Of a stretch of 64,000 bases of DNA, positions 53,701-61,922 are shown one piece after another. A program made the translations under genes and the position numbers. Origin of the DNA: JAXGQD01 sp040766665 (GTDB taxonomy: Bacteria; Bacillota; Clostridia; Saccharofermentanales; Fastidiosipilaceae); the NCBI GenBank assembly GCA_040766665.1, contig JAXGQD010000003.1, positions 62,001 through 126,000 on the forward strand, read 5' to 3'. Numbering within the stretch: the first letter of the stretch is position 1; each line of letters begins with the position of its first letter. The notes below the pieces were generated by a model. The model saw only the letters and a program-made list of their open reading frames with translations. It was not told the origin of the DNA and searched no databases.

Positions 53701-54512
53701 AGGACCAAACTGCCCTGCATGAGCTGCGTCTTCTAACCAAACCTTTCATCCTGAGACGCCTGAAAAAAGAAGTGCTGAAGGAGCTGCCTGACAAAATCGA
53801 AACCGAGCTGCTCTGCGATATGAGTGCGGCTCAGGATAAGTTGTATTTTGCCTACCTCTCCGGTGCCCGCGATGAATTAAACCGCATGCAGGGTGAAGCG
53901 GAGTTCCGCCGCTCGCAGATGCAAGTCCTCTCACTGCTCACCCGCCTGCGTCAGCTGGCCTGCCACCCCGCGCTCTTCCTCAGCGATTATGACGGGGGCA
54001 GCGGTAAGCTCGACGCGCTCGATGAGCTGATCGACAACCTCATGGAGAGCGGCCACAAGAGCCTGATTTTCTCGCAGTTCACCTCCCTCCTGCAACTCGT
54101 ACGTCAGCGCCTGGAAGCCCGCGGGATTAACTCCTATTATTTGGACGGTAGCGTTTCGGCAAAAGAGCGCCTCGCCCTCAGCGACGCCTTCAACAGCGAC
54201 CAAACACCGCTCTTTCTCATCTCCCTGCGTGCCGGGGGCACGGGTCTCAACCTGACCGGTGCAGATACGGTCATCCACCTCGACCCCTGGTGGAACCCGG
54301 CTGTCGAGGACCAAGCCACCGACCGCGCCCACCGTATCGGCCAACGCAAAGTGGTGCAGATTTTCCGCCTCATCGCGCGCGGCAGTATTGAAGAAAAAAT
54401 CGCGCTCTTAAAAGAAGACAAACGCCGGCTGATCTCAGAAATCATACAGTCCGGAGAAGACGGTCTGCAAAAACTGAGCCTCGAAGAGCTGCGCGGCTTG
54501 CTTTCGAGCTAG
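50715..54512 (+). CDS. SWIM zinc-finger SNF2-family helicase
   Basis: This 1,265-residue DNA-dependent ATPase has an N-terminal SWIM zinc finger with Cys74, Cys76, Cys86 and His88 in ISCSCPAARQYLGCCKHM. A long central part of about 600 residues has no strong motif but matches the size of the bacterial SNF2-associated region. The ATPase core starts with QVSGFHWLCSLDYYGFGGIL, Walker A DDMGLGKT near residue 829, DEAQ near 925, and later LTGTPIENSLSELWSIFDFL, SLRAGGTGLNLTGADTVIHLDPWWNPA and DRAHRIGQ. It probably remodels protein-DNA complexes or assists transcription recycling. GGAGGG precedes the ATG. Confidence 0.93.
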   Translation: MQVSITLSEIQNLATNGKVFARGKAIAQGDAILALYYLEEVHVLLAKVQSSQSDTVYLVQIHLSQRDRPKRISCSCPAARQYLGCCKHMVAVLLRSMDERLEKMPRWQGQLPALPVDFAENRKTYTEAEEKTPDRVAPRTPAAELRSESLPARSATIEQNTAVATKMDAKTAADLAAPLRLMQLRSLMSRNEIAEDTHTEARESLHFELLLQLPKLTAETALLSAHIRIEQGAQQRTYKVKQLEAFLENLAAGKSYYFGQALNFDPQIHAFDSVGERFLNWLLQIRDRAVERQPYEYLSKNTHFNGPALLLNPQRLWDFMQHFATDSAALGLKISRGPAEKAVPAVIKRAFPPLHFYWAENKSEAGQLLSLTLRKNNNEVVQVYSPQALKDKEEAADLRLLTRDAALLLYQEQIYCLPGQDLHSATLRLLLQQLALSENRRLDFSARYAAAFLTQVYPLLHANGNLRLSPTQDEAVVNTALQPSVWLDRDGRAIRLQLGFSYGKYLLNAHPASDEHCVVVDSELAQKGSESLLETAPAVVPPVIIRDTRRETALYRLLEQYKFLAQPIRKMGKSKASRLSLSPALPEPERGAHAAYYLFGESQIVNFLGDGIDTLREQGVTLYLSRQFKQMMLRPLAPFKARLRIDESSQLLHFDVDDWPYTQDEMQRILSAYREKRSYARLKDGSFVQWQLSEEQATETEAYVDANSDALDSDAHELQSDSHKLALLNSFELWGAKTEEGQISLPAYRAVHFAHMLYGAANDQAYADLLDTTTADARLSQMLRAIEEPSSLQFDVPAELQAILRRYQVSGFHWLCSLDYYGFGGILADDMGLGKTLQALSYIRYKKDQQPQPVLVAAPTSLIYNWQAEAKKFLPDLKVLLLEGTKKARLSQIERINDYELIVCSYAVLRQDSKDLRAFEFSAFFIDEAQFIKNPNTQTARAVKKISASRRFALTGTPIENSLSELWSIFDFLMPGYLFSQRRFQERLETPIVREQDQTALHELRLLTKPFILRRLKKEVLKELPDKIETELLCDMSAAQDKLYFAYLSGARDELNRMQGEAEFRRSQMQVLSLLTRLRQLACHPALFLSDYDGGSGKLDALDELIDNLMESGHKSLIFSQFTSLLQLVRQRLEARGINSYYLDGSVSAKERLALSDAFNSDQTPLFLISLRAGGTGLNLTGADTVIHLDPWWNPAVEDQATDRAHRIGQRKVVQIFRLIARGSIEEKIALLKEDKRRLISEIIQSGEDGLQKLSLEELRGLLSS

Positions 54513-54604
54513 GATGGTTTGAGCTATACTTGGGGGGATAGGGTTTTGCCACTATTAAGCCCTAAAAAATGCTCATCAAGATTTTGTGATTTGAGGATAA
54601 AACG

Positions 54605-55366
54605 ATGCCCAATCCGCTTGCCAGATACTACCCCAAGAAGCATGCAGCGAAGGAAGAAGTGAAGGTCGAAACCATCTCCCGTTCCATCAAGCATCCTGAT
54701 TGGCTCTATGTAAAAATGAATAACGGTGAACTGAGCGAAGGTCCGGACCAGTCCTGGTATGTGGAAAACTATCGCCGTCAGCGTGGCTGCGGTCCGACTA
54801 CGGCGGCTCTGATTTCAGCCTATATCGCGCGCAAGCCGGATATGGTCAGTCTTTACAAACCCTATAAAGGCCTCTCCCGCAGTGAAGGTTACATCGAGGA
54901 CGAGTATCTCCTGACGAAAAAGGAAATGCTCTCGCATATGAATGAGATGTGGCGTTACATCAAGCCCGCTCCCATGGGCCTCTGGCGCTCTTCCATGATG
55001 TCGCGCGGTTTTGTGGACTACACCTCTTCACGCGGCGTGCCAATGGATACCAGGCGCTTTCTCGTTTCATGGCTTAGACCACGCTCCGATAAACTTTGGG
55101 CTGAGCTGGTCCAGTTCATCCACCACAATCTGGCTTTCGACATTCCCATTGCCTGGCTGATTTATGATAAGGGCAAAATGGACACCGTCCAATCCTGGCA
55201 CTGGGTCAGCATCATCGGCATCAGCTACGAGTCTGATTTCAGTCAATGTACGCTGCAACTAATCGATCATCAGCGCAAGTTGGAAGTCGACTTGGCTGAC
55301 TGGTTTAGACACAGCAAGCTGGGCGGCGCTTTCGTAGCCTTCCGGCACGTGGTCAGTCGCAGCTGA
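54605..55366 (+). CDS. Putative C39-like cysteine peptidase-fold protein
   Basis: I do not recognise a named family with certainty. The 253-residue chain contains RGCGPTTAALISAYI, which has the Cys-Gly-Pro-Thr pattern of C39 and related papain-like peptidases (Cys62), then SWHWVSIIGISYE with His199 and LQLIDHQRK with Asp221, giving a credible Cys-His-Asp triad. No signal peptide or membrane helix is seen, so it is probably cytoplasmic. GAGG precedes the ATG. It follows the SNF2 gene after 92 bases. A proteolytic or transglutaminase-like role is an inference from the motif order. Confidence 0.6.
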   Translation: MPNPLARYYPKKHAAKEEVKVETISRSIKHPDWLYVKMNNGELSEGPDQSWYVENYRRQRGCGPTTAALISAYIARKPDMVSLYKPYKGLSRSEGYIEDEYLLTKKEMLSHMNEMWRYIKPAPMGLWRSSMMSRGFVDYTSSRGVPMDTRRFLVSWLRPRSDKLWAELVQFIHHNLAFDIPIAWLIYDKGKMDTVQSWHWVSIIGISYESDFSQCTLQLIDHQRKLEVDLADWFRHSKLGGAFVAFRHVVSRS

Positions 55367-55570
55367 ATGCTTTCTTAACTACCCTAATTTAGAGCTAATC
55401 ATTGCCCTGAGTAATTTCGGTGTGCTTTTGTTTGTTAATGATGCGAACAATATGTTTTTGGTAATCTGTTGTCCGAAACAATGCCATGAGACTTTCAATT
55501 TAAAATCTAATGCGGCGACGTGTTATTACGCCATTCGGTCGATTTACATTGGGGGACTGGAAATCGCGTT

Positions 55571-55650
55571 CTCAATAGGCCATTGCCGCGGCGTGAAAAG
55601 GCCAGTCGCACGGGCGGCTAAGGCCACCCGCATTGCTATTGAGGTTTTTT
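55571..55650 (+). ncRNA. Candidate structured RNA or complex terminator
   Basis: CTCAATAG (55571-55578) pairs exactly with CTATTGAG (55636-55643) and TTTTTT follows at once. Between them the G/C-rich sequence can form inner stems (for example CCGCGGC with GGGCGG). The 73-base fold could be a terminator of the preceding gene or a small RNA. I cannot assign it to a known class. Confidence 0.4.
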
Positions 55651-55755
55651 CCTCATGGATTCCTTGCTGATAAGTGTAATTTCGTAAGAGGGTGAGATGA
55701 GCCGGTCTGTAATCGATTCGGCAGAAACCTGAATGGGTATCTGTGAAATCCATTT

Positions 55756-55771
55756 GCTTGTGCCGACGGAC
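55756..55771 (+). repeat. Left terminal inverted repeat
   Basis: GCTTGTGCCGACGGAC, the exact inverse of 58637-58652. A related word (GTGCTGACGG) recurs ten bases further in, then TGTCCGTC and TAGCCGGATA. Confidence 0.85.
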
Positions 55772-55847
55772 TGTATCTCTGTGCTGACGGAATTGCCTGT
55801 CCGTCGTTAGCCGGATATACTTGTCAATGACATTCTAACAGAAAGGC

Positions 55848-55900
55848 GAAAGCCCCGGTGTTGTAGTCCTGTTACCAGCAGGACATCCCGAGGCTTTCTT
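55848..55900 (+). terminator. Hairpin inside the left end of the transposon
   Basis: GAAAGCC (55848-55854) pairs with GGCTTTC (55892-55898), with an inner GTCCTG/CAGGAC stem. It lies between the left end and the first gene, where elements often block transcription entering from outside. Confidence 0.5.
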
Positions 55901-55954
55901 AATCATTGTAACGGTTATTGTATCAAGTTTTACAAGAAAACGGGAGAAGGAATT

Positions 55955-56185
55955 TTGTTATTTCGGGGACGGAGCCTGAGTTGTCCGATTTGTGGAGGAA
56001 ATCTTGCCGCCTACGATCGAAAGAAGCGAAAAGTGCACACTCGATCCAGCGGGAAAATCATCCTTCTCCTACGCCGTTTGCGCTGTACGCACTGCAAGAA
56101 GCTCCACACGGAACTGCCGGATTTCCTCGTGCCCTACAAGCGATATAGCCGAAGAAAGTATCGAAGATGTGCTTGCCGGAAGTAG
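55955..56185 (+). pseudogene. DUF6431-like zinc-ribbon protein of the transposon (broken)
   Basis: The frame gives LFRGRSLSCPICGGNLAAYDRK and later LRRLRCTHCKKLHTELPDFLVPYKRYSRRKYR, with two Cys-x-x-Cys pairs as in DUF6431 proteins that accompany this transposase type. It opens only at a TTG (55955), and the conserved N-terminal residues CIKFYKKTGEGI continue upstream in frame without an ATG. After RRCACRK it stops, while a related tail (MCLPEVEPPPDDERTRGKIRRW) continues in another frame, so it is frameshifted. The protein may help DNA binding. Confidence 0.65.
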
Positions 56186-56436
56186 AACCGCCTCCGGACG
56201 ATGAGCGGACACGGGGCAAAATTCGCAGATGGTATCGCCAAATCCGGAGCTATCTGGACGGAATCTGAAGCGACTTGTAAACCAGACGTTTGCGTCCCCG
56301 AAGAAGATCCCCAGCTTTCTTTTCGATGGTCACCGCTGCCGTAAACAGCGGATGTTGGACAACCCACCCGAACGGGCGTGTTCAACCAGTGACAGAACCG
56401 ATAGCCTCCTCTAGCAGAGATGAAGGAGGCAAAACC

Positions 56437-57761
56437 ATGAATCGATCGAAGAATGCCGAAGAGATTGCCTATGCCCGGTGCCAGATCTTGGGTCCCTTGC
56501 TCCAAGCGGAGATGGATCCGGCAAGCGCGCCTACGAGATCCGAAAGGTGGCCGAGCAACACCAATTCGTCAGAAGCAGAACCGTCCGAAGGTGGTTGTCG
56601 CGCTATGCGGAGGACGGGTTTCGCGGCCTCATGACAAAGCCGAAACCCGCGCACGATCGTTCGAGTTCCATGACCGAGGAGATCGTGGATGCCGCTGTGG
56701 TCTTGCGGCGGGAAGTTCCGACAAGAAGCGTCTCCGACCTGATCCGATTCGGAGCTGAAGAAGAATTCCGTATGGACAGGTGAAGCGATCTACACCGCAG
56801 GATCACTTGGAGAAGCGTGGATACGGAGCCAGACAGATCGCGATGTACAACACCGAAGTGCGGGAGCCTCCCGGCGATTTGAACGAACCGGCAGAAACGA
56901 GTTGTGGCAGGCGGATAAATACCTTCTGGTCCTTCCGGCAACGCCGAAGCGTCCCGCCGTACAGCGTACACTTCGGTCTTTCTCGACGACGCGACGCCTG
57001 GTAACGGGACTTCGCGTATATGACGTGGCAGGATATCCGCTGCGTCATGGACTGTTTCCGCCATGCTATCGAGACAACGGCGTGCCGGAAGAACTCTGGC
57101 TTACGCGACAATGGCCGGCAGTACATTGGGAAACAGCTCCAACAAACCTGCCACAAGCTCGAATCCTGATGCACGCCAAACCCTATGCGGCCCTTCGAAG
57201 GCAAAGTGGAGGCACTGAACAAATACCTGGATAAGTTTGTTGCGGAAGTGAAGCTGAAGCACCCGCAGAGCGTGGCGGAAGTCCAGCACGAACTGGATCT
57301 GTGGCTTTCCGTATTCTACCAACAGAAGATCCACAGTGCTCTCCATGGCAGGACACCGGAACAGGCCTTCCGAGAGAATCGCAAAGAACTTCGATTTGTC
57401 ACCCCGGACACGTTGAACTTCGCCTTTACCACAACCGAAGAACGACTGGTCGACAAGACCGGCTGTATCTCCTTCCATTCACGGCTTTGGGATGTGGGAC
57501 CGGATCTGATCGGATTAGTAACAACACAGTACAGCCCGGAGAACCCGGAAGAACTGATGGTCTCTCATCCAAACATAGAACCCCGCGTGATTCACGAACT
57601 CCGCCCCAGTTCCTTTTGTTCCCGGAAGAAGAAAATCCTCAGCGATACCACGGTTACCACGTCGGGTTCTCGATGCTGCGGCAAAGAAGCACGACCAACA
57701 GAAAACCCGGCTGGGCGCGACAAATTTCCGCGGGTTTATGGAGGATAACGGCCATGTTTGA
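56437..57761 (+). pseudogene. DDE (rve-type) transposase, multiply frameshifted
   Basis: Starting at the ATG at 56437 after GGAGGC, fragments in all three frames follow in the order of one transposase. These are MNRSKNAEEIAYARCQILGP, a helix-turn-helix part RTVRRWLSRYAEDGFRGLM, a first catalytic region RNELWQADKYLLVLPAT, a second around the disrupted SFSTTRRLVTGLRVYD, and a third with GKVEALNKYLDKFVAEVKLK holding the catalytic Glu. The C-terminal IHSALHGRTPEQAFREN is typical of integrase-like transposases. At least five frame changes are needed. The end overlaps the ATPase start by 8 bases. Confidence 0.8.
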
Positions 57762-58538
57762 AGAATACTATGGCTTTACCTCAATACCTTCACACGAAAC
57801 CTTCCGGTGAATCGTCCTTTACCACACCGCAACAGGAAGAAGTATTGGCGCGTCTTGCCTATGCGGCGGAGCGTCGCTGGTTTGCCGTCCTTACCGGAGA
57901 CTGCGGCAGGGAAATCCACGCTGATTCGCAAACTGACGAACAAGCTGGACAGTAGTGGTTATCGGACACTCTATCTGGCAGATTCGCAGCTGACGCCTCG
58001 GCACTTCTACAACGGAACCTTCGACAGCTCGAGCGGAAGGCTGTTTCTATCGCGGCGACGCTACGAAGATTGCACCGCGAGATCGAAGTGCCGCAGCATC
58101 CAACACGTCAAACCCGTCGTAATCGTCGATGAGGCACATCTTCTGGACCGGGAAACGATGGAAGAATTGCGATTCCTCTTGAATTTCAAGATTGATTCCG
58201 ACAGTCCTATGGCGTTACTTCTCGGTCAGCCGGAACTATCCGACAAGCTCCGGCGTCAGGCGTATCTTGCCATCGAGCAGCGCGTGAATCTCAAATGCTA
58301 CAACCCCTATCTGGACGAGGCTCAGACAAAGCCTATATCCTCCACCATTTGAACTTTGCAAAGTCTCAGTCCGAAATCTTCTCCGACCAGGCAATCAGCG
58401 AGATTTTTCGATACTCCGCTGGTAGCGCTGCCTGATTAAAAGGCCTGCACACATTGTTTGATGTATGGTTCGCAGCAGAACAAGAAAATTTTGGACGACG
58501 CACTTGCGCGGTATGTCATTGAGCAAGAACTGATTTGA
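57754..58538 (+). pseudogene. AAA ATPase of the transposon (ExeA/TniB-like), frameshifted
   Basis: The ATG at 57754 follows GGAGG. Pieces read MFEEYYGFTSIP, TTPQQEEVLARLAYAAERRWFAVLTGDCG, then in another frame AAGKSTLIRKLTNKLDSSGYR (Walker A split by a frameshift), VVIVDEAHLLDRETMEELRFLLNF (Walker B) and PMALLLGQPELSDKLRR. The last part continues in a third frame to the stop at 58538 with ISEIFRYSAGS and ALARYVIEQELI. ATPases of this type activate DDE transposases and help target choice. At least three frame changes make it non-functional. Confidence 0.8.
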
Positions 58539-58636
58539 TTAGGGAAGGCGATCTCTGGGTCGCTTTCTTCATGCTATACCATGGACAATGTTATCGGCTA
58601 TTGATGGACATTTTATCTCGGCAATTCTTGGACAAA

Positions 58637-58652
58637 GTCCGTCGGCACAAGC
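58637..58652 (-). repeat. Right terminal inverted repeat
   Basis: Perfect reverse complement of 55756-55771. Its outer edge lies eight codons before the ATG of the glycyl-radical enzyme. Confidence 0.85.
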
Positions 58653-58676
58653 ACCTTTATTGCAACAGAACCAACC

Positions 58677-60968
58677 ATGTGTTGTGATAGAGCAGTTATC
58701 TACACAAAAGTTTATAAAGAACACCAAAATAAACCCATTCTGTTAAAGAGGGCTATCGCACTAAGAGAAACCCTTGAAAAGATGCCAATATTCATATGGG
58801 AATCAGAATTAATTGCTGGACACCCAGCGTCTTTACCTAGATCTGCAGAAGTTTTTCCTGAAGTTAACATTGGGTTTATTTCGGAAATCGATGAATTTGA
58901 AACACGTGAATATAATCGACTTATAGTACCATTTAGCGTAAAAAAGCAGCTATTAGAAATGCAACCATTTTGGACTGGTAAAACACTACATGATAGATTT
59001 TCTGCTATTAGACCTACTGAGATTAGTATGGCGATTAAAGCTGGCCTCCTTTCAAATCCTCACGAGTGGAGTGGACTGGCTCATGTGAGTATCGATTATT
59101 CGAAAATACTAACAAAAGGTATTAACGGCATTTTAAAAGAAATAGAACTTTTTCAAAGTGATGTTCCTATTACAGATCCTGATTACTCAGAAAAATTTGT
59201 ATTCTATGAAGCAGCGAAAGAACTATGCAATGGAGTAGTAAACTTTGCCGAACGATACCGTCTGTTGGCAGAGCATATGGCATCTGTTGAAATAAATGAA
59301 GCTCGAAAAAAGGAACTTTATCAGATTGCAAAGGTACTGAAAAACGTTCCTTTCAATCCTGCTCAGAATTTTCGAGAAGCGATTCAGGCTTTTTGGCTTG
59401 TTCAACTTATACCTCAGATTGAGTCTAATGGTTTTTCCATTTCTCCAGGTAGATTTGACCAATACATGGAACCATATTTAGTTCGAGATTTGGAACGTGA
59501 GCAAATAACCCTTGATGAAGCGCAAGAACTCTTGGACAACTTATTCCTCAAATTTTGCGAAATATTACGTGTTGATACTCGAGCATCTGCGGAAGTGAAT
59601 GCGGGTTACGCATCAGGACAAAATTTAGTCGTTGGGGGAATTAACTCTGAAGGATTGGATTCCACGAACCTATTAACAGCTATGTGTATTATCTCAAATT
59701 ATCATGTTCGATTGCACCAACCAAATTTTACTGTTCGATTGCATAAAGGAACACCCGAAAGATTATTGAAAATGATTGTAGAGAGTATATCTTGTGGAAA
59801 TGGTATGCCACAGGTTCTAAATGATGAGTTGATTGTTACATCGCTTCAGGAAAAAGGAATACCATTGATTGAAGCTAGGGATTACCTTCCTGTTGGTTGT
59901 GATGAAATCACCGTAGCAAAGCATTGGGGACGATGTAATGGAGGGTATATAAATTTTGCTAAGCTTGTTGAATTAACTATTAATGATGGTTACGACTTGT
60001 TTAACGAACAAAAAGCTGGATTAAAACAGGGTTATGATAATTATCATACATTCGATGAATTTATGACGGCTTTTAATAATCAACTAAGAAATGCTGTTCG
60101 AATGCAAATAAGTGAAGCTAATCTAACTGACTCAATACATAAAAACTTGCTTCCCCTTCCTTTTTTAAGTTTGTTTATAGATGATTGCCTTTTAAAAGGA
60201 CGAGATGTTACAGAAGGCGGGGCACATTATAACACAACTGGAATTGTGGGTGTTGGCTCTGCAACTTGTGCAGATTCATTAGTTGCAATAGAGAGGCTTG
60301 TGTTCAAAGAACAACGTATAAAACTACATGAGTTGAAGAAAATTTTAATAAATGATTATGAGAATCAAGAAGAACTGCGACAACACATTTTGAACAAATA
60401 TCCAAAATTTGGGAATGACATTGACGAAGTTGATCAACTTGCAAGAGATTTCACAGACGTTTTTTTTGATGAATTAGATAAGTATCGGAATTATCGGAAT
60501 GGACAGTTTTGGCCTGCCCTATATTCCGTAAGCGCACAAGTTGGTCTAGGGAATTCTACATCAGCAACTCCGGATGGTCGACATCGCTCCATGCCTTTGT
60601 CGGATGGACTCACACCGATGTACGGAATGGACAGGAAGGGTCCAACTGCAAGTCTTTCTTCAGTAGCAAAAGTAGCTTTAGTTAGGGCTCCAAACGGGGT
60701 TATAGTTAACCAAAGACTTACAGCCAACTTGTTTAATTCAGAAGAAGGTATAAGCAAAATTTGCATGCTCTTAAAAAGCTTTGTAAATATTAACGGATTC
60801 CACTGGCAATTTAACATCGTTGATAATAAAACTCTACTAATGGCTCAAGAAAACCCTGAAAACTTTCGTGGTCTCGTTGTTCGAGTTGCAGGTTATAGTG
60901 CTATTTTTGTTGAATTATCAAAAAAAGCACAGGATTCTATCATCGACCGGTATAGCGCCAATATATAG
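58677..60968 (+). CDS. Glycyl radical enzyme (PflD/YbiW/diol-dehydratase type), 5' end truncated
   Basis: This 763-residue enzyme uses a protein radical to split or dehydrate its substrate. The Gly radical site is RVAGYSA (Gly739, 25 residues from the end) and the thiyl Cys is in LPVGCDEITV (Cys408, Glu410). The core matches the dehydratase branch (ESNGFSISPGRFDQYM, RLHQPNFTVRLHKGTPE, GGAHYNTTGIVGVG). Members usually have about 25-30 residues before the ERA-like motif; here DRAVIYTKVYKEH starts at residue 4. In-frame codons upstream of the ATG (TFIATEPT) continue the family pattern up to the transposon edge, and no ribosome binding site exists, so the true start seems lost. The GCDE variant departs from the common GCVE. 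Confidence 0.88.
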   Translation: MCCDRAVIYTKVYKEHQNKPILLKRAIALRETLEKMPIFIWESELIAGHPASLPRSAEVFPEVNIGFISEIDEFETREYNRLIVPFSVKKQLLEMQPFWTGKTLHDRFSAIRPTEISMAIKAGLLSNPHEWSGLAHVSIDYSKILTKGINGILKEIELFQSDVPITDPDYSEKFVFYEAAKELCNGVVNFAERYRLLAEHMASVEINEARKKELYQIAKVLKNVPFNPAQNFREAIQAFWLVQLIPQIESNGFSISPGRFDQYMEPYLVRDLEREQITLDEAQELLDNLFLKFCEILRVDTRASAEVNAGYASGQNLVVGGINSEGLDSTNLLTAMCIISNYHVRLHQPNFTVRLHKGTPERLLKMIVESISCGNGMPQVLNDELIVTSLQEKGIPLIEARDYLPVGCDEITVAKHWGRCNGGYINFAKLVELTINDGYDLFNEQKAGLKQGYDNYHTFDEFMTAFNNQLRNAVRMQISEANLTDSIHKNLLPLPFLSLFIDDCLLKGRDVTEGGAHYNTTGIVGVGSATCADSLVAIERLVFKEQRIKLHELKKILINDYENQEELRQHILNKYPKFGNDIDEVDQLARDFTDVFFDELDKYRNYRNGQFWPALYSVSAQVGLGNSTSATPDGRHRSMPLSDGLTPMYGMDRKGPTASLSSVAKVALVRAPNGVIVNQRLTANLFNSEEGISKICMLLKSFVNINGFHWQFNIVDNKTLLMAQENPENFRGLVVRVAGYSAIFVELSKKAQDSIIDRYSANI

Positions 60969-60980
60969 AAGGTGAAATCT

Positions 60981-61898
60981 GTGAATAAAGATATTAGAGG
61001 GGTTATTTTTGATATCCAGCGTTTTTCAATCCATGACGGTCCAGGTATACGTACTATCGTATTTTTGAAAGGATGCCCTTTGAGATGCTTGTGGTGTTCA
61101 AATCCAGAATCTCAAGCTACCCAACTAGAATTATTATACAATAGTAGCATTTGCATCGGATGTAAAAAATGCCTAAATATTTGTCCTCAAAAGGCAATTA
61201 CATTTTTGAACCATGATAATGTTCTAGTTGATAGAAGCAAATGTGATGTTTGTGGAATTTGCGTTTCTGAATGTCCAACAGGTGCATTACGACTAGCTGG
61301 AGAAGTTCGTTCTGTTAGCTCAATTATAGAAGAAGTAAAACGCGATCGGGTTTTTTTCGAAAGTTCTGGGGGAGGAGTAACTTTTTCAGGAGGTGAGCCC
61401 TTCGCCCAACCCAGTTTTTTATATGAACTATTAAAACTTTGTAAACTTGAAGGCTTCCACACAACAATTGAGACAAGTGGCAAAGCTAGATGGACCGTTA
61501 TGGAACATTCTTTACCATACATAGACCTAATTTTATTCGACCTTAAACACCCAAATTCACAAATACATGCTGATATTACAGGTATATCCAACACTGAAAT
61601 CTTGTCTAATCTCAATAAATTACTACAAACAAAAGCTTCAGTGCTCGTAAGAATCCCAATTATTCCAGGGATTAACACCAATTTGGAAACTAGAAAAGAT
61701 TTTCTTAATCTATTTAGAGAATTCGGAATCAAAACAATCGAAATACTGCCTTACCATATTTACGGTGTTCAAAAATACGAAATGCTTGGTCGTCCATACC
61801 CAGGGAATGAAATCGAGCTTGATGAAAGTAAAGAAACGGCAATTGAATTCTATCAGTACATGATACAAAACGGAGTTACAGCAAAAATTAGTCATTAA
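60981..61898 (+). CDS. Glycyl-radical enzyme activating enzyme (radical SAM)
   Basis: This 305-residue enzyme makes the Gly radical on its partner using S-adenosylmethionine. The radical SAM cluster motif is GCPLRCLWCSNPE (Cys32, Cys36, Cys39 from the chosen start). Two 4Fe-4S ferredoxin motifs follow: CIGCKKCLNICPQ and CDVCGICVSECPTG, an insert usual for activases of dehydratase-type enzymes. VTFSGGEPFAQ is the SAM-binding Gly stretch. It starts 12 bases after its partner gene. The GTG at 60981, 8 bases after GAAGG, is preferred to the GTG at 60972. Confidence 0.93.
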   Translation: MNKDIRGVIFDIQRFSIHDGPGIRTIVFLKGCPLRCLWCSNPESQATQLELLYNSSICIGCKKCLNICPQKAITFLNHDNVLVDRSKCDVCGICVSECPTGALRLAGEVRSVSSIIEEVKRDRVFFESSGGGVTFSGGEPFAQPSFLYELLKLCKLEGFHTTIETSGKARWTVMEHSLPYIDLILFDLKHPNSQIHADITGISNTEILSNLNKLLQTKASVLVRIPIIPGINTNLETRKDFLNLFREFGIKTIEILPYHIYGVQKYEMLGRPYPGNEIELDESKETAIEFYQYMIQNGVTAKISH

Positions 61899-61922
61899 TT
61901 ATTATTTATTAAGGAGTCATGA

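Larger units (their letters stand above)
55756..58652 (+). mobile_element. Decayed transposon (DUF6431, DDE transposase, AAA ATPase)
   Basis: The element spans 2,897 bp between perfect 16-bp inverted ends, GCTTGTGCCGACGGAC at the left and its reverse complement at the right. Both ends also share inner words in the same order (GAATTGCC, TGTCC, TAGCCG), as expected for multiple transposase-binding sites. Inside are three genes in the order zinc-ribbon protein, integrase-like transposase and ExeA/TniB-like ATPase, all broken by frameshifts. No target-site duplication is seen beside the ends. It is inserted before the glycyl-radical gene and probably removed its first codons. Confidence 0.85.

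Noticed and set aside
55422..55670. 82-codon plus-strand frame before the transposon
   Set aside because: Runs through the stem-loop at 55571-55650 and has no ribosome binding site or motif.
55733..55800. Missing N-terminus of the glycyl-radical enzyme on the left side of the transposon
   Set aside because: The short frame starting MGICEIHL does not resemble the family N-terminus, and no flanking duplication supports a simple insertion.
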